Assembly: GCF_014168535.1 (NCBI RefSeq)
Contig: NZ_CP060007.1
Coordinates: 1,426,001 to 1,490,000 of the forward strand
Direction of reading: 5' to 3'
Source: Lacibacter sediminis
Lineage (GTDB): Bacteria; Bacteroidota; Bacteroidia; Chitinophagales; Chitinophagaceae
Length of the DNA stretch: 64,000 bases
Positions 1 through 8,702 of the stretch are shown in pieces. Every line of letters starts with the position of its first letter. Within the stretch, counting starts at the first letter, position 1. Under the pieces are notes generated by a model. It was not told where the DNA came from. It made no database searches and worked only from the letters and a program-made list of their open reading frames with translations. The translations under genes and the position numbers were made by a program.

Positions 1-532
1 GCCAAGAAATCAATGTATTATTGTTGGTATCGATCACGGTGACAGTAAGCGGCTTACAGAGTATAATCCTTACTCATCAAGGTTTGGAGATGGTGAAGGC
101 GATGCCTATGTCGATTTTCTTGCACAAACATTAAAGCCTTATGTCGACAAACGTTTTCGTACAAAACCTGAATCCGCAAACACATCAATCGCCGGCAGCT
201 CTATGGGAGGACTGATCTCTTTTTATGCTGTATTGAAATATCCTGATGTATTTGGAAGGGCAGGTGTTTTTTCACCGGCATTCTGGATTGCTCCTGAAGT
301 AATAACAAAAGTTGAAGAAGCATCTTCCATCAAGTCGCCTTTTTACTTTGTTTGTGGAGAACTGGAAGGAGAACAGATGACAAAAGACATGCAGCTTGTT
401 TATCAACAAGTAAAAAAGAAAGGATCAACAAAATCAGTGTACCGGGTTGTTGCAAACGGGCAACATAATGAGCGTTTCTGGCAAAAAGAATTACCTGCCT
501 TTTACGAATGGCTCAGTAATCAAACCAGATAA
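1..532 (+). CDS. Alpha/beta hydrolase, putative esterase (5' truncated)
   Basis: The reading frame is open from base 2, so the gene starts before the window and only about 176 C-terminal residues are visible. The nucleophile elbow G-S-S-M-G-G (bases about 200-217) fits the esterase D / enterochelin esterase-like family (Pfam Esterase). The later segments CGELEGEQ and NGQHNERFW hold the probable acidic residue and catalytic histidine. It probably hydrolyses a carboxylic or siderophore-type ester; the substrate cannot be told. The 3' end overlaps the oppositely oriented RNase Z gene by 13 bases. A signal peptide cannot be judged because the N-terminus is missing. Confidence 0.85.
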   Translation, partial: PRNQCIIVGIDHGDSKRLTEYNPYSSRFGDGEGDAYVDFLAQTLKPYVDKRFRTKPESANTSIAGSSMGGLISFYAVLKYPDVFGRAGVFSPAFWIAPEVITKVEEASSIKSPFYFVCGELEGEQMTKDMQLVYQQVKKKGSTKSVYRVVANGQHNERFWQKELPAFYEWLSNQTR

Positions 533-1422
533 GTAACACCTTCTGTTGCCAGTTCAGTATTCGGGAAAACCTCTCTTGCTTCTGTTCCAAATTGCTCGAT
601 CACTTCAAATTTTGCGGAGAAATGCCCGATCAATAATCTTCCAACATTTGCTTTTAATGCAATGGTAGCTGCCTGCTTACTGGTAGAATGAAAACGCTCG
701 GTTGCTTTTTCAGTTAATGCAGCGGGGTAGGTGCTTTCATGATAGACCAGGTCAGCATGCTGAACAATTGGCACAAGAGCTTCATCATAAATTGTGTCGG
801 CACAAAATGCATAACTTTTTGCTTTTACATTTTCATCTGTCAGCAGTTCGTTTTTGATGAATGCGCCATCGCCGGCAACATAATCTTCTCCTGCCTGAAG
901 GCTTGCAAAAGCAGATGTAGGAATATCATAAAAAGATGTTTTCTCAATGTTGATCTTTCTGGGTTGTCGTTTTTCACGCACCAGAAAGCCCCAGCATTCA
1001 ATGCGGTGTTGCGTTGGAAAACATTCCACCGTGTAACTTTTTGACTCAAGCAGCAATCCTGCTTTTTCAATCGGGTGAAATGTAAAAGTGAATGGTAATG
1101 ATGTGTTTGAAATGCGGAACTGTAAATTAATTACCTCAATTAACTCTGGTGGACCATATACATGCAATGGTTGAATGCGGCCGAGTAAAGCAAAGCTGTT
1201 TAGCAAACCAATTAAACCAAAGTAATGATCTCCATGAAGGTGAGAAATAAAAATATGGTTGATACGGCTGCGTTTGATGCGGTAGTTGAGGATCTGAATC
1301 TGACTTCCTTCTCCACAATCAAACATCAGCAGATCATCGGCAGTAGTAATAATTTGAGCGGTAGGGTGTCTGCCAAACGCAGGTATAGCAGAGTTATTTC
1401 CAAGTATGGTTACAGCCAGCAT
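520..1422 (-). CDS. rnz: Ribonuclease Z
   Basis: A 300-residue zinc-dependent endonuclease that trims tRNA 3' trailers. The metallo-beta-lactamase signature HLHGDH is at residues 61-66, preceded by FDCGEGSQ. Further metal ligands are in the FCADT segment and the late GHFSAKF motif, the usual RNase Z set. The length matches the short bacterial form. It lies 50 bases downstream of a STAS protein gene on the same strand, so the two are probably one transcript. The tRNAs in this window do not encode CCA, which fits a need for RNase Z processing (known for the family). Confidence 0.95.
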   Translation of the reverse strand: MLAVTILGNNSAIPAFGRHPTAQIITTADDLLMFDCGEGSQIQILNYRIKRSRINHIFISHLHGDHYFGLIGLLNSFALLGRIQPLHVYGPPELIEVINLQFRISNTSLPFTFTFHPIEKAGLLLESKSYTVECFPTQHRIECWGFLVREKRQPRKINIEKTSFYDIPTSAFASLQAGEDYVAGDGAFIKNELLTDENVKAKSYAFCADTIYDEALVPIVQHADLVYHESTYPAALTEKATERFHSTSKQAATIALKANVGRLLIGHFSAKFEVIEQFGTEAREVFPNTELATEGVTYLV

Positions 1423-1472
1423 GAAGGCAATTGGTTTTAGTTGTTGGTGATGTTTTGTTTAAAGTAGGTTCT

Positions 1473-1847
1473 TTATTCGTCTTCAAAAAGTTCACGTTCA
1501 ATTTCTTCCATTTGCACAATATCCCATGCTTCGCTTTCTGTTGGTGTATAATTCAGCAGATCAAGAATTTCCACTTTGTCGAGAAATTCTTCCAGTTCAG
1601 GTTTCATTTCACAAATAACAAAGGATAATTCCAGGTCATAGAATTCCTGTTGACTATTTAAAATAATTTGAGCCACCTGTTCGTCAATATTTGTCACCTG
1701 GCTCAGGTTAAGGATCACATTTTTGACTTCCTTTTCACGGCAGGAAAGCAACAATTGGCTGATTTCGGCTGTCATATTTTCCGAAAGTGTGGTTTCCATG
1801 GGTGTCAGCACATGAAATTTTTCCTTGGTATCAATTTTGACATTCAT
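1473..1847 (-). CDS. STAS-domain protein
   Basis: A 124-residue protein with a single STAS (anti-sigma-factor antagonist) fold: an N-terminal strand region, the central NVILNLSQVTNIDEQ loop and an acidic C-terminal tail rich in Glu and Asp. In SpoIIAA-type antagonists the loop carries a phosphorylatable serine after the aspartate. Here that place reads D-E, so classical phospho-switching looks unlikely (seen in sequence). The role is unknown. It precedes rnz in the same direction and is divergent from clpC. A TAATTTTG promoter element lies 44 bases upstream. Confidence 0.75.
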   Translation of the reverse strand: MNVKIDTKEKFHVLTPMETTLSENMTAEISQLLLSCREKEVKNVILNLSQVTNIDEQVAQIILNSQQEFYDLELSFVICEMKPELEEFLDKVEILDLLNYTPTESEAWDIVQMEEIERELFEDE

Positions 1848-1890
1848 AGTATTATTAACAGATAGTGTGTAACTTATAGTAAACTTCAGT

Positions 1891-1898
1891 CAAAATTA
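1891..1898 (-). promoter_or_regulatory. -7 box of the STAS-rnz promoter
   Basis: The minus strand reads TAATTTTG, matching the Bacteroidota -7 consensus TAnnTTTG, between the divergent STAS and clpC genes. No clear TTG is seen at the -33 position, so only half of the promoter is supported. Confidence 0.5.
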
Positions 1899-1931
1899 TT
1901 CGTTATAATTGTAAAAACCGAATATCCATCT

Positions 1932-4469
1932 ATGGATCATAATTTTTCAACACAAGTAAAAGAAATCATTTCGTTCAGCAGGGAAGAAGCGTTGAGGCTT
2001 GGAAATGATTTTATCGGAACTGAACATCTCGTATTAGGGATGATCAGGGAAGGAGAAAACACTGCCATTAAAGTATTAAAAAATCTGCATGTTGATCTTT
2101 ACGAGCTGCGAAAGGAAATTGAATTGGCAGTAAAAGACAAAACCGGAAAGAATATTGCCAATATCAACAGCTTGCCGTTAACGAAACAGGCAGAAAAGGT
2201 AATACGTGTAACTGTGCTTGAAGCAAAAGCACTCAAAAGTCCGCAGGTGGAAACAGAGCACCTGATGTTATCAATATTAAAAAACAAAGAGAATATCGCC
2301 ACTCAGATTTTAAACCAGTTTGAAATTGATTACGATATTTTCAGAAATGAATTAGGTATGGTAAAATCAAACGAACCCCGTGCCGAGTATGATGATCCCG
2401 GCGAAGAAGACTTTGATGATGAAAAATCGAAGTACTCACAATCACGTTCCAAACAACAGGCTGGTGCAAAAAGTAAAACACCCGTGCTTGATAATTTCGG
2501 AAGAGATATTACACGATTAGCTGAGAATGGATCATTAGATCCGATTGTTGGCCGTGAAAATGAAATTGAACGTGTATCACAGATCCTTTCACGGAGGAAA
2601 AAGAACAATCCAATCTTAATTGGTGAACCAGGTGTTGGTAAAACAGCCATTGTTGAAGGTCTTGCACTTCGTATTGTTCAACGAAAGGTTTCACGTGTGT
2701 TGTATGATAAACGTGTTGTTTCGCTTGATCTTGCGGCATTGGTTGCGGGTACAAAATATCGTGGACAGTTCGAAGAACGTATGAAGGCGATCATGAATGA
2801 ATTAGAGAAGAACAGAGATGTGATTCTTTTCATTGATGAGATTCATACAATTGTTGGTGCTGGTGGTGCAAGTGGCTCACTGGATGCGTCTAACATCTTT
2901 AAACCTGCATTATCAAGAGGTGAATTACAATGTATTGGTGCATCTACATTAGATGAATACAGAATGTACATCGAAAAAGATGGTGCGTTAGATCGTCGAT
3001 TCCAAAAAGTAATTATTGATCCGCCAAGTATTGACGAAACAATTCAGATCCTTCATAACATCAAGTCGAAATATGAAGAGTTTCATAATGTAGCTTATAA
3101 CGACGAAGCCATTAACGCTTGTGTGAAGCTGAGTGATCGTTATATGACCGATCGTTTATTACCAGACAAAGCAATTGATGTATTAGATGAAGTTGGTGCA
3201 AGAGTGCATTTGAAAAACATCAATGTGCCGCAGGAAATTCTTGACCTGGAGAAGAAGATCGAAGACATCAAACAAGAGAAGAATAAAGTAGTGAAGAGCC
3301 AGCGTTTTGAAGAAGCTGCATCTCTTCGTGATACTGAAAAGCGTTTGGGTGAAGAATTAGAGAAAGCAAAAGCGAAGTGGGAAGAAGAAAGTAAGCATAA
3401 GCGTTACCCAATTGATGAAGAAGCAATTGCTGAAGTCGTGAGTATGATGACAGGTATTCCCGTGAAGCGTATGGTACAGGCTGAGACTGATAAGCTCCGT
3501 CGTATGGCAGATGATCTGCAAGGTGCAGTAATTGGCCAGGATGAGGCAATCAGCAAAGTAGTGAAAGCGATCCAGCGTAACAGGGTAGGCTTGAAAGATC
3601 CAAAGAAACCAATCGGTACATTTATCTTCCTAGGTCCCACTGGTGTTGGCAAAACTGAGTTAGCCCGTGCTTTAGCCCGTTATATGTTTGACAGTGACGA
3701 TGCACTTATTCGTATTGATATGAGTGAGTACATGGAAAAATTCACTGTTAGCCGTTTAATTGGTGCACCTCCCGGATATGTTGGTTATGAAGAAGGCGGT
3801 CAGTTGACAGAACGTGTACGCCGTAAACCTTATTCAGTTGTGCTATTGGATGAAATTGAAAAAGCACACCCGGATATTTATAATATTCTTTTGCAGGTGT
3901 TGGATGATGGTCAATTAACTGATGGATTAGGTCGAAAAGTTGATTTCAAGAATACACTCATCATCATGACTTCGAATATTGGTGTACGCCAGTTGAAAGA
4001 TTTTGGTGAAGGTGTAGGCTTTGCTACTGCAACACGTATGCAGAATGCGGAAGAGAATAATAAAGCAGTAATTGAAAAAGCACTGAAGAAAACCTTCTCT
4101 CCTGAATTCCTGAACAGGATCGATGATGTGATGATCTTTAATTCGCTTACAAGAGATCATATCTTCCGCATCATAGATATCCTGATGAAAGGTGTAAGTG
4201 CAAGATTGAAAAATCTCGGATTTGCGCTCGAACTTACAGCAGAAGCAAAAGAATTCATCTCTGATAAAGGATATGATGCGCAGTTTGGCGCAAGGCCATT
4301 ACATCGTGCCATTCAGAAATATCTTGAGGATCCATTGGCCGAGGAGATATTGAATATGAATATTAAGGATGGTGATGTGTTGATCGCTGATCTGGATAAG
4401 GAGAATCAAAAAATAAAATTCTCTTTTAAGGAGAAATCAAAAAAATCAGCAAAATCATCAGAGGCTTAA
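1932..4469 (+). CDS. clpC: ATP-dependent Clp protease ATP-binding subunit ClpC
   Basis: An 845-residue Hsp100 unfoldase that feeds proteins to ClpP. Order of parts: Clp N-domain repeats (about 1-140), an acidic linker, AAA+ domain 1 with Walker A GEPGVGKT near 231-238 and Walker B LFIDEIH, a UVR-type coiled segment (about 446-481), AAA+ domain 2 with Walker A GPTGVGKT near 568-575, and the ClpB-D2 C-terminal domain. The UVR motif inside the middle region separates ClpC from ClpB and ClpA. A GVGF segment near 695 resembles the ClpP-docking loop. The lysine/serine-rich tail is followed closely by a strong terminator. clpP is not in the window. Confidence 0.95.
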   Translation: MDHNFSTQVKEIISFSREEALRLGNDFIGTEHLVLGMIREGENTAIKVLKNLHVDLYELRKEIELAVKDKTGKNIANINSLPLTKQAEKVIRVTVLEAKALKSPQVETEHLMLSILKNKENIATQILNQFEIDYDIFRNELGMVKSNEPRAEYDDPGEEDFDDEKSKYSQSRSKQQAGAKSKTPVLDNFGRDITRLAENGSLDPIVGRENEIERVSQILSRRKKNNPILIGEPGVGKTAIVEGLALRIVQRKVSRVLYDKRVVSLDLAALVAGTKYRGQFEERMKAIMNELEKNRDVILFIDEIHTIVGAGGASGSLDASNIFKPALSRGELQCIGASTLDEYRMYIEKDGALDRRFQKVIIDPPSIDETIQILHNIKSKYEEFHNVAYNDEAINACVKLSDRYMTDRLLPDKAIDVLDEVGARVHLKNINVPQEILDLEKKIEDIKQEKNKVVKSQRFEEAASLRDTEKRLGEELEKAKAKWEEESKHKRYPIDEEAIAEVVSMMTGIPVKRMVQAETDKLRRMADDLQGAVIGQDEAISKVVKAIQRNRVGLKDPKKPIGTFIFLGPTGVGKTELARALARYMFDSDDALIRIDMSEYMEKFTVSRLIGAPPGYVGYEEGGQLTERVRRKPYSVVLLDEIEKAHPDIYNILLQVLDDGQLTDGLGRKVDFKNTLIIMTSNIGVRQLKDFGEGVGFATATRMQNAEENNKAVIEKALKKTFSPEFLNRIDDVMIFNSLTRDHIFRIIDILMKGVSARLKNLGFALELTAEAKEFISDKGYDAQFGARPLHRAIQKYLEDPLAEEILNMNIKDGDVLIADLDKENQKIKFSFKEKSKKSAKSSEA

Positions 4470-4491
4470 AAAACAGCGTACTGAATATTTT

Positions 4492-4518
4492 AAACCCCGC
4501 TCTTGCAGCGGGGTTTTT
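4492..4518 (+). terminator. Rho-independent terminator of clpC
   Basis: A ten-base stem (AAACCCCGCT / AGCGGGGTTT) with a five-base loop, followed by a T run. It ends only 16 bases before the cmk start codon. Confidence 0.9.
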
Positions 4519-4521
4519 AAT

Positions 4522-4529
4522 TAGTTTTG
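4522..4529 (+). promoter_or_regulatory. -7 box of the cmk promoter, probably leaderless
   Basis: TAGTTTTG matches TAnnTTTG and ends four bases before the GTG start of cmk. A TTG lies 16 bases upstream, inside the clpC terminator hairpin. If the box is used, transcription would begin at or next to the start codon. Confidence 0.55.
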
Positions 4530-4533
4530 TCCC

Positions 4534-5217
4534 GTGGAAAAAAGCAAAAAAATTACGATAGCCATTGATGGATGGTCGAGTTGTGGTAAAAGCACATTGG
4601 CAAAGCAATTGTCGAAAGAGTTGGGTTATATATATATTGATAGTGGGGCAATGTATCGTGCAATTACACTTTATTTCCTGCGCAATCATATCGACTGGAC
4701 AAATGAGCCGGAAGTAGATGAGGCGTTGTCCAATATTACCCTCGAGTTCAGGTCAAACAATAAAACAGGTGATTCAGAGATTTACCTCAATGAGGAAAAT
4801 GTAGAGTATGTGATCCGTGATCTGGTTGTAGCTGAAAAGGTGAGTGAAGTTGCAGCAATAAAAGCCGTTCGTTCATTTGCTGTGGCCCAACAGCAGAAAA
4901 TGGGGGCAGAAAAAGGTATCATCATGGATGGCAGGGATATCGGTACCACTGTTTTCCCGAACGCTGAACTCAAGATTTTTATGACAGCTGATAATGCCAT
5001 CAGGGTTGAGCGACGTTTTAAAGAGCTTTACGAGAAGAACCCCAACATCACAATTGAAGAAGTAAAGGCGAATCTGGAGATGAGAGATTACATCGATTCT
5101 CACCGGGAAGTCAGCCCGCTGCAAAAAGCTTCAGATGCTGTGGTAATTGATAATTCGGATCTGACACAAACTCAGCAGCTGCAAATAGCGCTTAAGTATG
5201 TAAGGATGAAGCAGTAA
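4534..5217 (+). CDS. cmk: Cytidylate kinase
   Basis: A 227-residue (d)CMP kinase of nucleotide salvage. The P-loop GWSSCGKST is at residues 13-21, followed by DSGAMYRA and the later MDGRDIGTTVFP motif typical of CMP kinases. The LID-type region RRFKELYEKNP is also present. The start is GTG; no in-frame ATG lies upstream within the short gap after the clpC terminator. The start choice is supported by the well-placed KKITIAIDG strand. It is a monocistronic unit: the next gene has its own promoter and leader. Confidence 0.95.
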   Translation: MEKSKKITIAIDGWSSCGKSTLAKQLSKELGYIYIDSGAMYRAITLYFLRNHIDWTNEPEVDEALSNITLEFRSNNKTGDSEIYLNEENVEYVIRDLVVAEKVSEVAAIKAVRSFAVAQQQKMGAEKGIIMDGRDIGTTVFPNAELKIFMTADNAIRVERRFKELYEKNPNITIEEVKANLEMRDYIDSHREVSPLQKASDAVVIDNSDLTQTQQLQIALKYVRMKQ

Positions 5218-5262
5218 CAGATTGTATCCCAAAAAGTATTTTCAATTTTTTTTTGAAAAAGC

Positions 5263-5293
5263 TTTGCATTTTCAAAACCTACGTATATCTTCG
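5263..5293 (+). promoter_or_regulatory. Promoter of the first T9SS paralogue
   Basis: TTTG (5263-5266), 19 bases, then TATCTTCG (5286-5293). This fits the Bacteroidota -33/-7 pattern with the TTCG variant. It implies an untranslated leader of about 215 bases before the ATG at 5517. Confidence 0.75.
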
Positions 5294-5457
5294 CTCTATC
5301 ATTAATCCTTCTATCCGAAGAACTCCCCTTAAATCCGTTCATCCGAACAATCCAATTTTTCTCTTTTAGAACTTAATTTCTGGTTATACTGTCCATCTTC
5401 CTGTGATGAGCTATGTCGTTTTACGACACAGTAATCACTATATCCTCCATTGAATTG

Positions 5458-5476
5458 CTTTTTCAAAAGGTGTCCT
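5458..5476 (+). repeat. Conserved leader element, copy 1
   Basis: A 19-base segment (CTTTTTCAA, any base, AGGTGTCCT) found again at 6753-6771 in the leader of the next paralogue, in both cases about 40 bases before the start codon. The surrounding 75 bases are also similar between the two leaders. Confidence 0.7.
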
Positions 5477-5516
5477 TTGAACCGCCAATCTATTTTTTTA
5501 CCTCTAAACCTTTTTT

Positions 5517-6473
5517 ATGAAAAAGTTTTTACTCTCTTCGGCTTTAATTATGTTAGTTATGGGTGCATTTGCCCAAACAACAACATGCCCCACTGATGCT
5601 AAACGAAATAACGGTAATGGCAATTCAAGATGCGATCCGTATGGTGGAGTAGGGGGAACTCTTATAGTTTCATTCCCTAGTGCGCCAAATGCCAATTTGC
5701 AGCTCTACCAAATCATTAACAGCCAAACCGGGACAACGTCTACAATAATTGAAGCATCAAAAATTGGCGCATTGAAACCAAATGGTGTTTACGAAATTGA
5801 ATGGTGTTTTGAAACTGATAATGCAGGCGCATTAACTCAAGGCGGTATTCAATATCAATTTTATATTGATGTGGCTCCATTCGGAGAATGGAATGGTGAA
5901 CAACTTACACTTTGCACTCAGTCAACTCTTCCTGTAACTCTTGCAAACTTCAATGCAGTTCAACGCAGCAGCAAAGTATCGCTTACATGGGAAACTTTAT
6001 TTGAATTGAATAACGATGGTTTTGAAATTGAGCGTCGCATCGGTAGTGGTGCTTATCAAAAAATTGCTTTCGTTGATTCAAAAGCTCCGGGTGGCAATGG
6101 TGATGCATTCACTTACAGCTTTGAAGATGCAACAAGTCTCCCTAAAGGTGTAACATACTATCGTCTTCGTCAGGTTGATTTTGACGGTCGTGCTACTTAC
6201 AGCGAAATCAAAGCAGTAAGAACTGGTAATGGTGCAATTGTTCTCTCAGTATATCCTAATCCAAGTCGTGGAACAACTAATGTTGCCCTCCCTTCAGGTG
6301 TTGGAACATATGATGTATCACTTGATGACTTTACCGGAAAATCAGTTCAACGTTTCAGCGGTCTTACTACAAGTAATCTCCAGTTGAATAATCTGAAACC
6401 AGGTATGTACATGCTGCGTGTAAGCATCCGTGCAACTGGCGAAACGATCACAGAAAGAATTGCGGTGCAATAA
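5517..6473 (+). CDS. Secreted protein with T9SS type A sorting domain, paralogue 1
   Basis: A 318-residue exported protein. Residues 1-20 form a Sec signal peptide ending in AFAQ. A Cys-containing region of about 120 residues follows, unlike the N-terminal part of the next two paralogues. From about residue 138 comes the shared module: a fibronectin-III-like segment with NNDGFEIERR and TYYRLRQVDFDGR, then the Por secretion tail with YPNPSRG and the ending ETITERIAVQ. The tail directs export by T9SS and attachment to the surface, or release (family knowledge). It is the shortest of three tandem paralogues; function unknown. Confidence 0.85.
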   Translation: MKKFLLSSALIMLVMGAFAQTTTCPTDAKRNNGNGNSRCDPYGGVGGTLIVSFPSAPNANLQLYQIINSQTGTTSTIIEASKIGALKPNGVYEIEWCFETDNAGALTQGGIQYQFYIDVAPFGEWNGEQLTLCTQSTLPVTLANFNAVQRSSKVSLTWETLFELNNDGFEIERRIGSGAYQKIAFVDSKAPGGNGDAFTYSFEDATSLPKGVTYYRLRQVDFDGRATYSEIKAVRTGNGAIVLSVYPNPSRGTTNVALPSGVGTYDVSLDDFTGKSVQRFSGLTTSNLQLNNLKPGMYMLRVSIRATGETITERIAVQ

Positions 6474-6479
6474 AATACG

Positions 6480-6499
6480 GGACAGGAAAAACCAGATAA
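6480..6499 (+). repeat. Shared 3' UTR element, copy 1
   Basis: Twenty identical bases (starting GGACAGGAAA) directly after the stop codon region, repeated at 8426-8445 after paralogue 2. They show that the duplication between paralogues included the untranslated 3' end. Confidence 0.8.
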
Positions 6500-6512
6500 G
6501 ATCAAGACAAAT

Positions 6513-6546
6513 GAAAGCCTCACGCAAGTGAGGCTTTCTGTTTTTT
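6513..6546 (+). terminator. Terminator of T9SS paralogue 1
   Basis: An eleven-base stem (GAAAGCCTCAC / GTGAGGCTTTC) closed by a GCAA tetraloop and followed by TGTTTTTT. Confidence 0.92.
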
Positions 6547-6811
6547 GTTCAAAAAAAATAACAGCGTTCGCTTGCATATATAAATAATCAACTCTACTTT
6601 TATGTTCTAATCTATTCTCCATCCTACGAACACCCAACTTCTTTATCTCCAATTTTCAGTACGAATTTTATTTAATTGCTAACTCCAAGCTTCCTTTGAA
6701 TTATCTGATTCTTGTCAGATAAGTTTCTATTCACCTATATCCCATTGATCAACTTTTTCAACAGGTGTCCTAGTGAAACCCCTCTGATTTTTTAACCTCA
6801 AAAACCTTTGT
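6547..6811 (+). promoter_or_regulatory. Leader region of T9SS paralogue 2
   Basis: A gene-free A/T-rich stretch after the terminator of paralogue 1. It contains the second copy of the leader element (CTTTTTCAA, any base, AGGTGTCCT at 6753-6771) and a pyrimidine-rich run up to the ATG, closely resembling bases 5441-5516. No TAnnTTTG box with a matching -33 was found, so the transcription start is unknown. Confidence 0.5.
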
Positions 6812-8416
6812 ATGAAAAAGTTTTTACAAATTCTGGCTCTTTTAGTTTCAATTCAATTTACCAACAAGGTAACCGCTCAATGTACTGTTACAAATGTTGT
6901 TATTGACAATCTAACCTATTCACCAGGTGTTGGCGGAACAAACATAACAATGGATGTTACGTTTACAGCCACAACAAACGGTGGTAATAAGCTGGTTTTC
7001 TTTCATGTCTGGAAAGAACTCCAGTATCCTCAGGCCCAAATGCATCCATCTCCTTTTAATTGCACTGGTAATCAAGCCGCCGCTCCGGCTCCTGTTAGAA
7101 TAAGCGGCGGGAATACTGAAGTCGATGTGCTTGACGATGCATTCCTGAATTATGGATTCAACATTAATGCTGTTTCATCTACAGATTTCTCAACTGCAGG
7201 TATTATTACCAGTTACACTGATTATGACAATACGGTAATATTAGATTTTGCTGGTTCTACAATTAAGAAAACAAATATTAACAGTAACAATGACCAAATA
7301 TCTATTAATAACCTGAGCTTTTTTATTCCTGACTATGACTACCAGGTTGAACCTTTCATTCAGGTACGGGCTTTTAACTGGTCTACAAACGGAACAGGAG
7401 GAAAACCTCAATGTTGGGGATGTGGACAAACCTTCACAATCGGCGACCCAATCATTTCAGGATCCATTTCCTGCGCACAACCGGGTGGGGCTACACAGCC
7501 GAAGTATAATTTATTTATTGACAGTAAGTACGATGATCCTAACGTTGCCGGGATTCAAACAATTTCAGGTAATTATAGCTTGTATGTGGATGTCAATACA
7601 AATGGTATGTTGGAAGAGGGCACCGATTTATTAGTTAAGAGTTCTACTAATTTTACTACTTCATTGGAGGATCCCAACACTCCAGAGACAGAAATTCCAT
7701 TTGGTTTTAATAGCAGATTTGCCGGAATTGATCTTTCATTTGATTATGTGTTTTCTAACGGAGATCTTAACTCATCAAAGCCAGTATTGGTAAAAGTTGT
7801 TGTTACCACTACAGGCTATTTGGGTGCTGGTACTGGCGGAAATTTATCTAACAATTGCGGTGTACTTCCTGTTTCCTTTAAATCATTCAATGCAACACAA
7901 CGCAGTGGTAAGGCATTCCTGACATGGGAAACTGACCAGGAAAATAATAATGATGGATTTGAAGTTGAAAGACGTTCTGCCGGAAACAGTCAATACCAAA
8001 AAATTGGATTTGTAGATTCAAAAGCTCCAGGTGGAACAGGCAGTGCATTTTCATACAGTTTTGATGATAATCAAGCATTGGCAAAAGGGGTAACCTACTA
8101 TCGTTTGCGTCAGGTTGATCTGGATGGTCGTGCTACTTACAGTGAAGTAAAAGCTGTGCGTACAGGAAATGGTGGATTGCTTACCATTTCTATCTATCCA
8201 AATCCAAACCGTGGTACTGCTAATGTAACCATTCCGGAAACTTCAGGTAAAATGGATGTATCATTAGATGATTACACAGGCAAATCAGTTCAACGTTGGA
8301 GTGGTATTAGTGTTCGCAATCTTCAATTGAATAACATGCGACCTGGTATTTATATGCTTCGTATAAATTTCCGTGAAACAGGTGAAACTATAACTGAGCG
8401 GATTATTGTTCAATAA
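6812..8416 (+). CDS. Secreted protein with T9SS type A sorting domain, paralogue 2
   Basis: A 534-residue exported protein. Signal peptide at 1-22 (ending VTAQ), then a large N-terminal domain of about 340 residues shared with paralogue 3. That domain holds the motif PQCWGCGQTF followed by IGDPIISGS, and a calcium-loop-like segment DVNTNGMLEEGTD. The C-terminal 180 residues match paralogue 1: the FnIII-like NNDGFEVERR region, YPNPNRG, and the T9SS tail ending ETITERIIVQ. Probably anchored on or released from the cell surface. The N-terminal domain is not one I recognise; binding or structural roles are possible but not shown. Confidence 0.85.
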   Translation: MKKFLQILALLVSIQFTNKVTAQCTVTNVVIDNLTYSPGVGGTNITMDVTFTATTNGGNKLVFFHVWKELQYPQAQMHPSPFNCTGNQAAAPAPVRISGGNTEVDVLDDAFLNYGFNINAVSSTDFSTAGIITSYTDYDNTVILDFAGSTIKKTNINSNNDQISINNLSFFIPDYDYQVEPFIQVRAFNWSTNGTGGKPQCWGCGQTFTIGDPIISGSISCAQPGGATQPKYNLFIDSKYDDPNVAGIQTISGNYSLYVDVNTNGMLEEGTDLLVKSSTNFTTSLEDPNTPETEIPFGFNSRFAGIDLSFDYVFSNGDLNSSKPVLVKVVVTTTGYLGAGTGGNLSNNCGVLPVSFKSFNATQRSGKAFLTWETDQENNNDGFEVERRSAGNSQYQKIGFVDSKAPGGTGSAFSYSFDDNQALAKGVTYYRLRQVDLDGRATYSEVKAVRTGNGGLLTISIYPNPNRGTANVTIPETSGKMDVSLDDYTGKSVQRWSGISVRNLQLNNMRPGIYMLRINFRETGETITERIIVQ

Positions 8417-8425
8417 AATTTCTTT

Positions 8426-8445
8426 GGACAGGAAAAACCAGATAA
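8426..8445 (+). repeat. Shared 3' UTR element, copy 2
   Basis: Identical to 6480-6499 over 20 bases and placed equally, just after the stop codon of paralogue 2. Confidence 0.8.
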
Positions 8446-8456
8446 AACCGAAGAGA

Positions 8457-8487
8457 AGAGGCCTCCGAAAGGAGGCCTCTTTATTTT
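8457..8487 (+). terminator. Terminator of T9SS paralogue 2
   Basis: A ten-base perfect stem (AGAGGCCTCC / GGAGGCCTCT) with a GAAA tetraloop and a T-rich tail. The remaining 215 bases up to paralogue 3 show no other recognisable element. Confidence 0.92.
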
Positions 8488-8702
8488 ATATAACTGTATG
8501 ATCACAATCATCCTGTAATTAGTTTATTCAAATGCACGTCATTGTTTTCATCTATCAGCTGTAATACCTTTCTGTAAAATTAACTACATGGAATATTCAT
8601 TTGTATCTGATGCTGCTCTCTAATCTTCAGCCAGCTCAAAAATGATCGGCATCAACTGGCAGGAGCCGGGCTGAAAATTGTTCATTTTTCAATTTGTATT
8701 TT

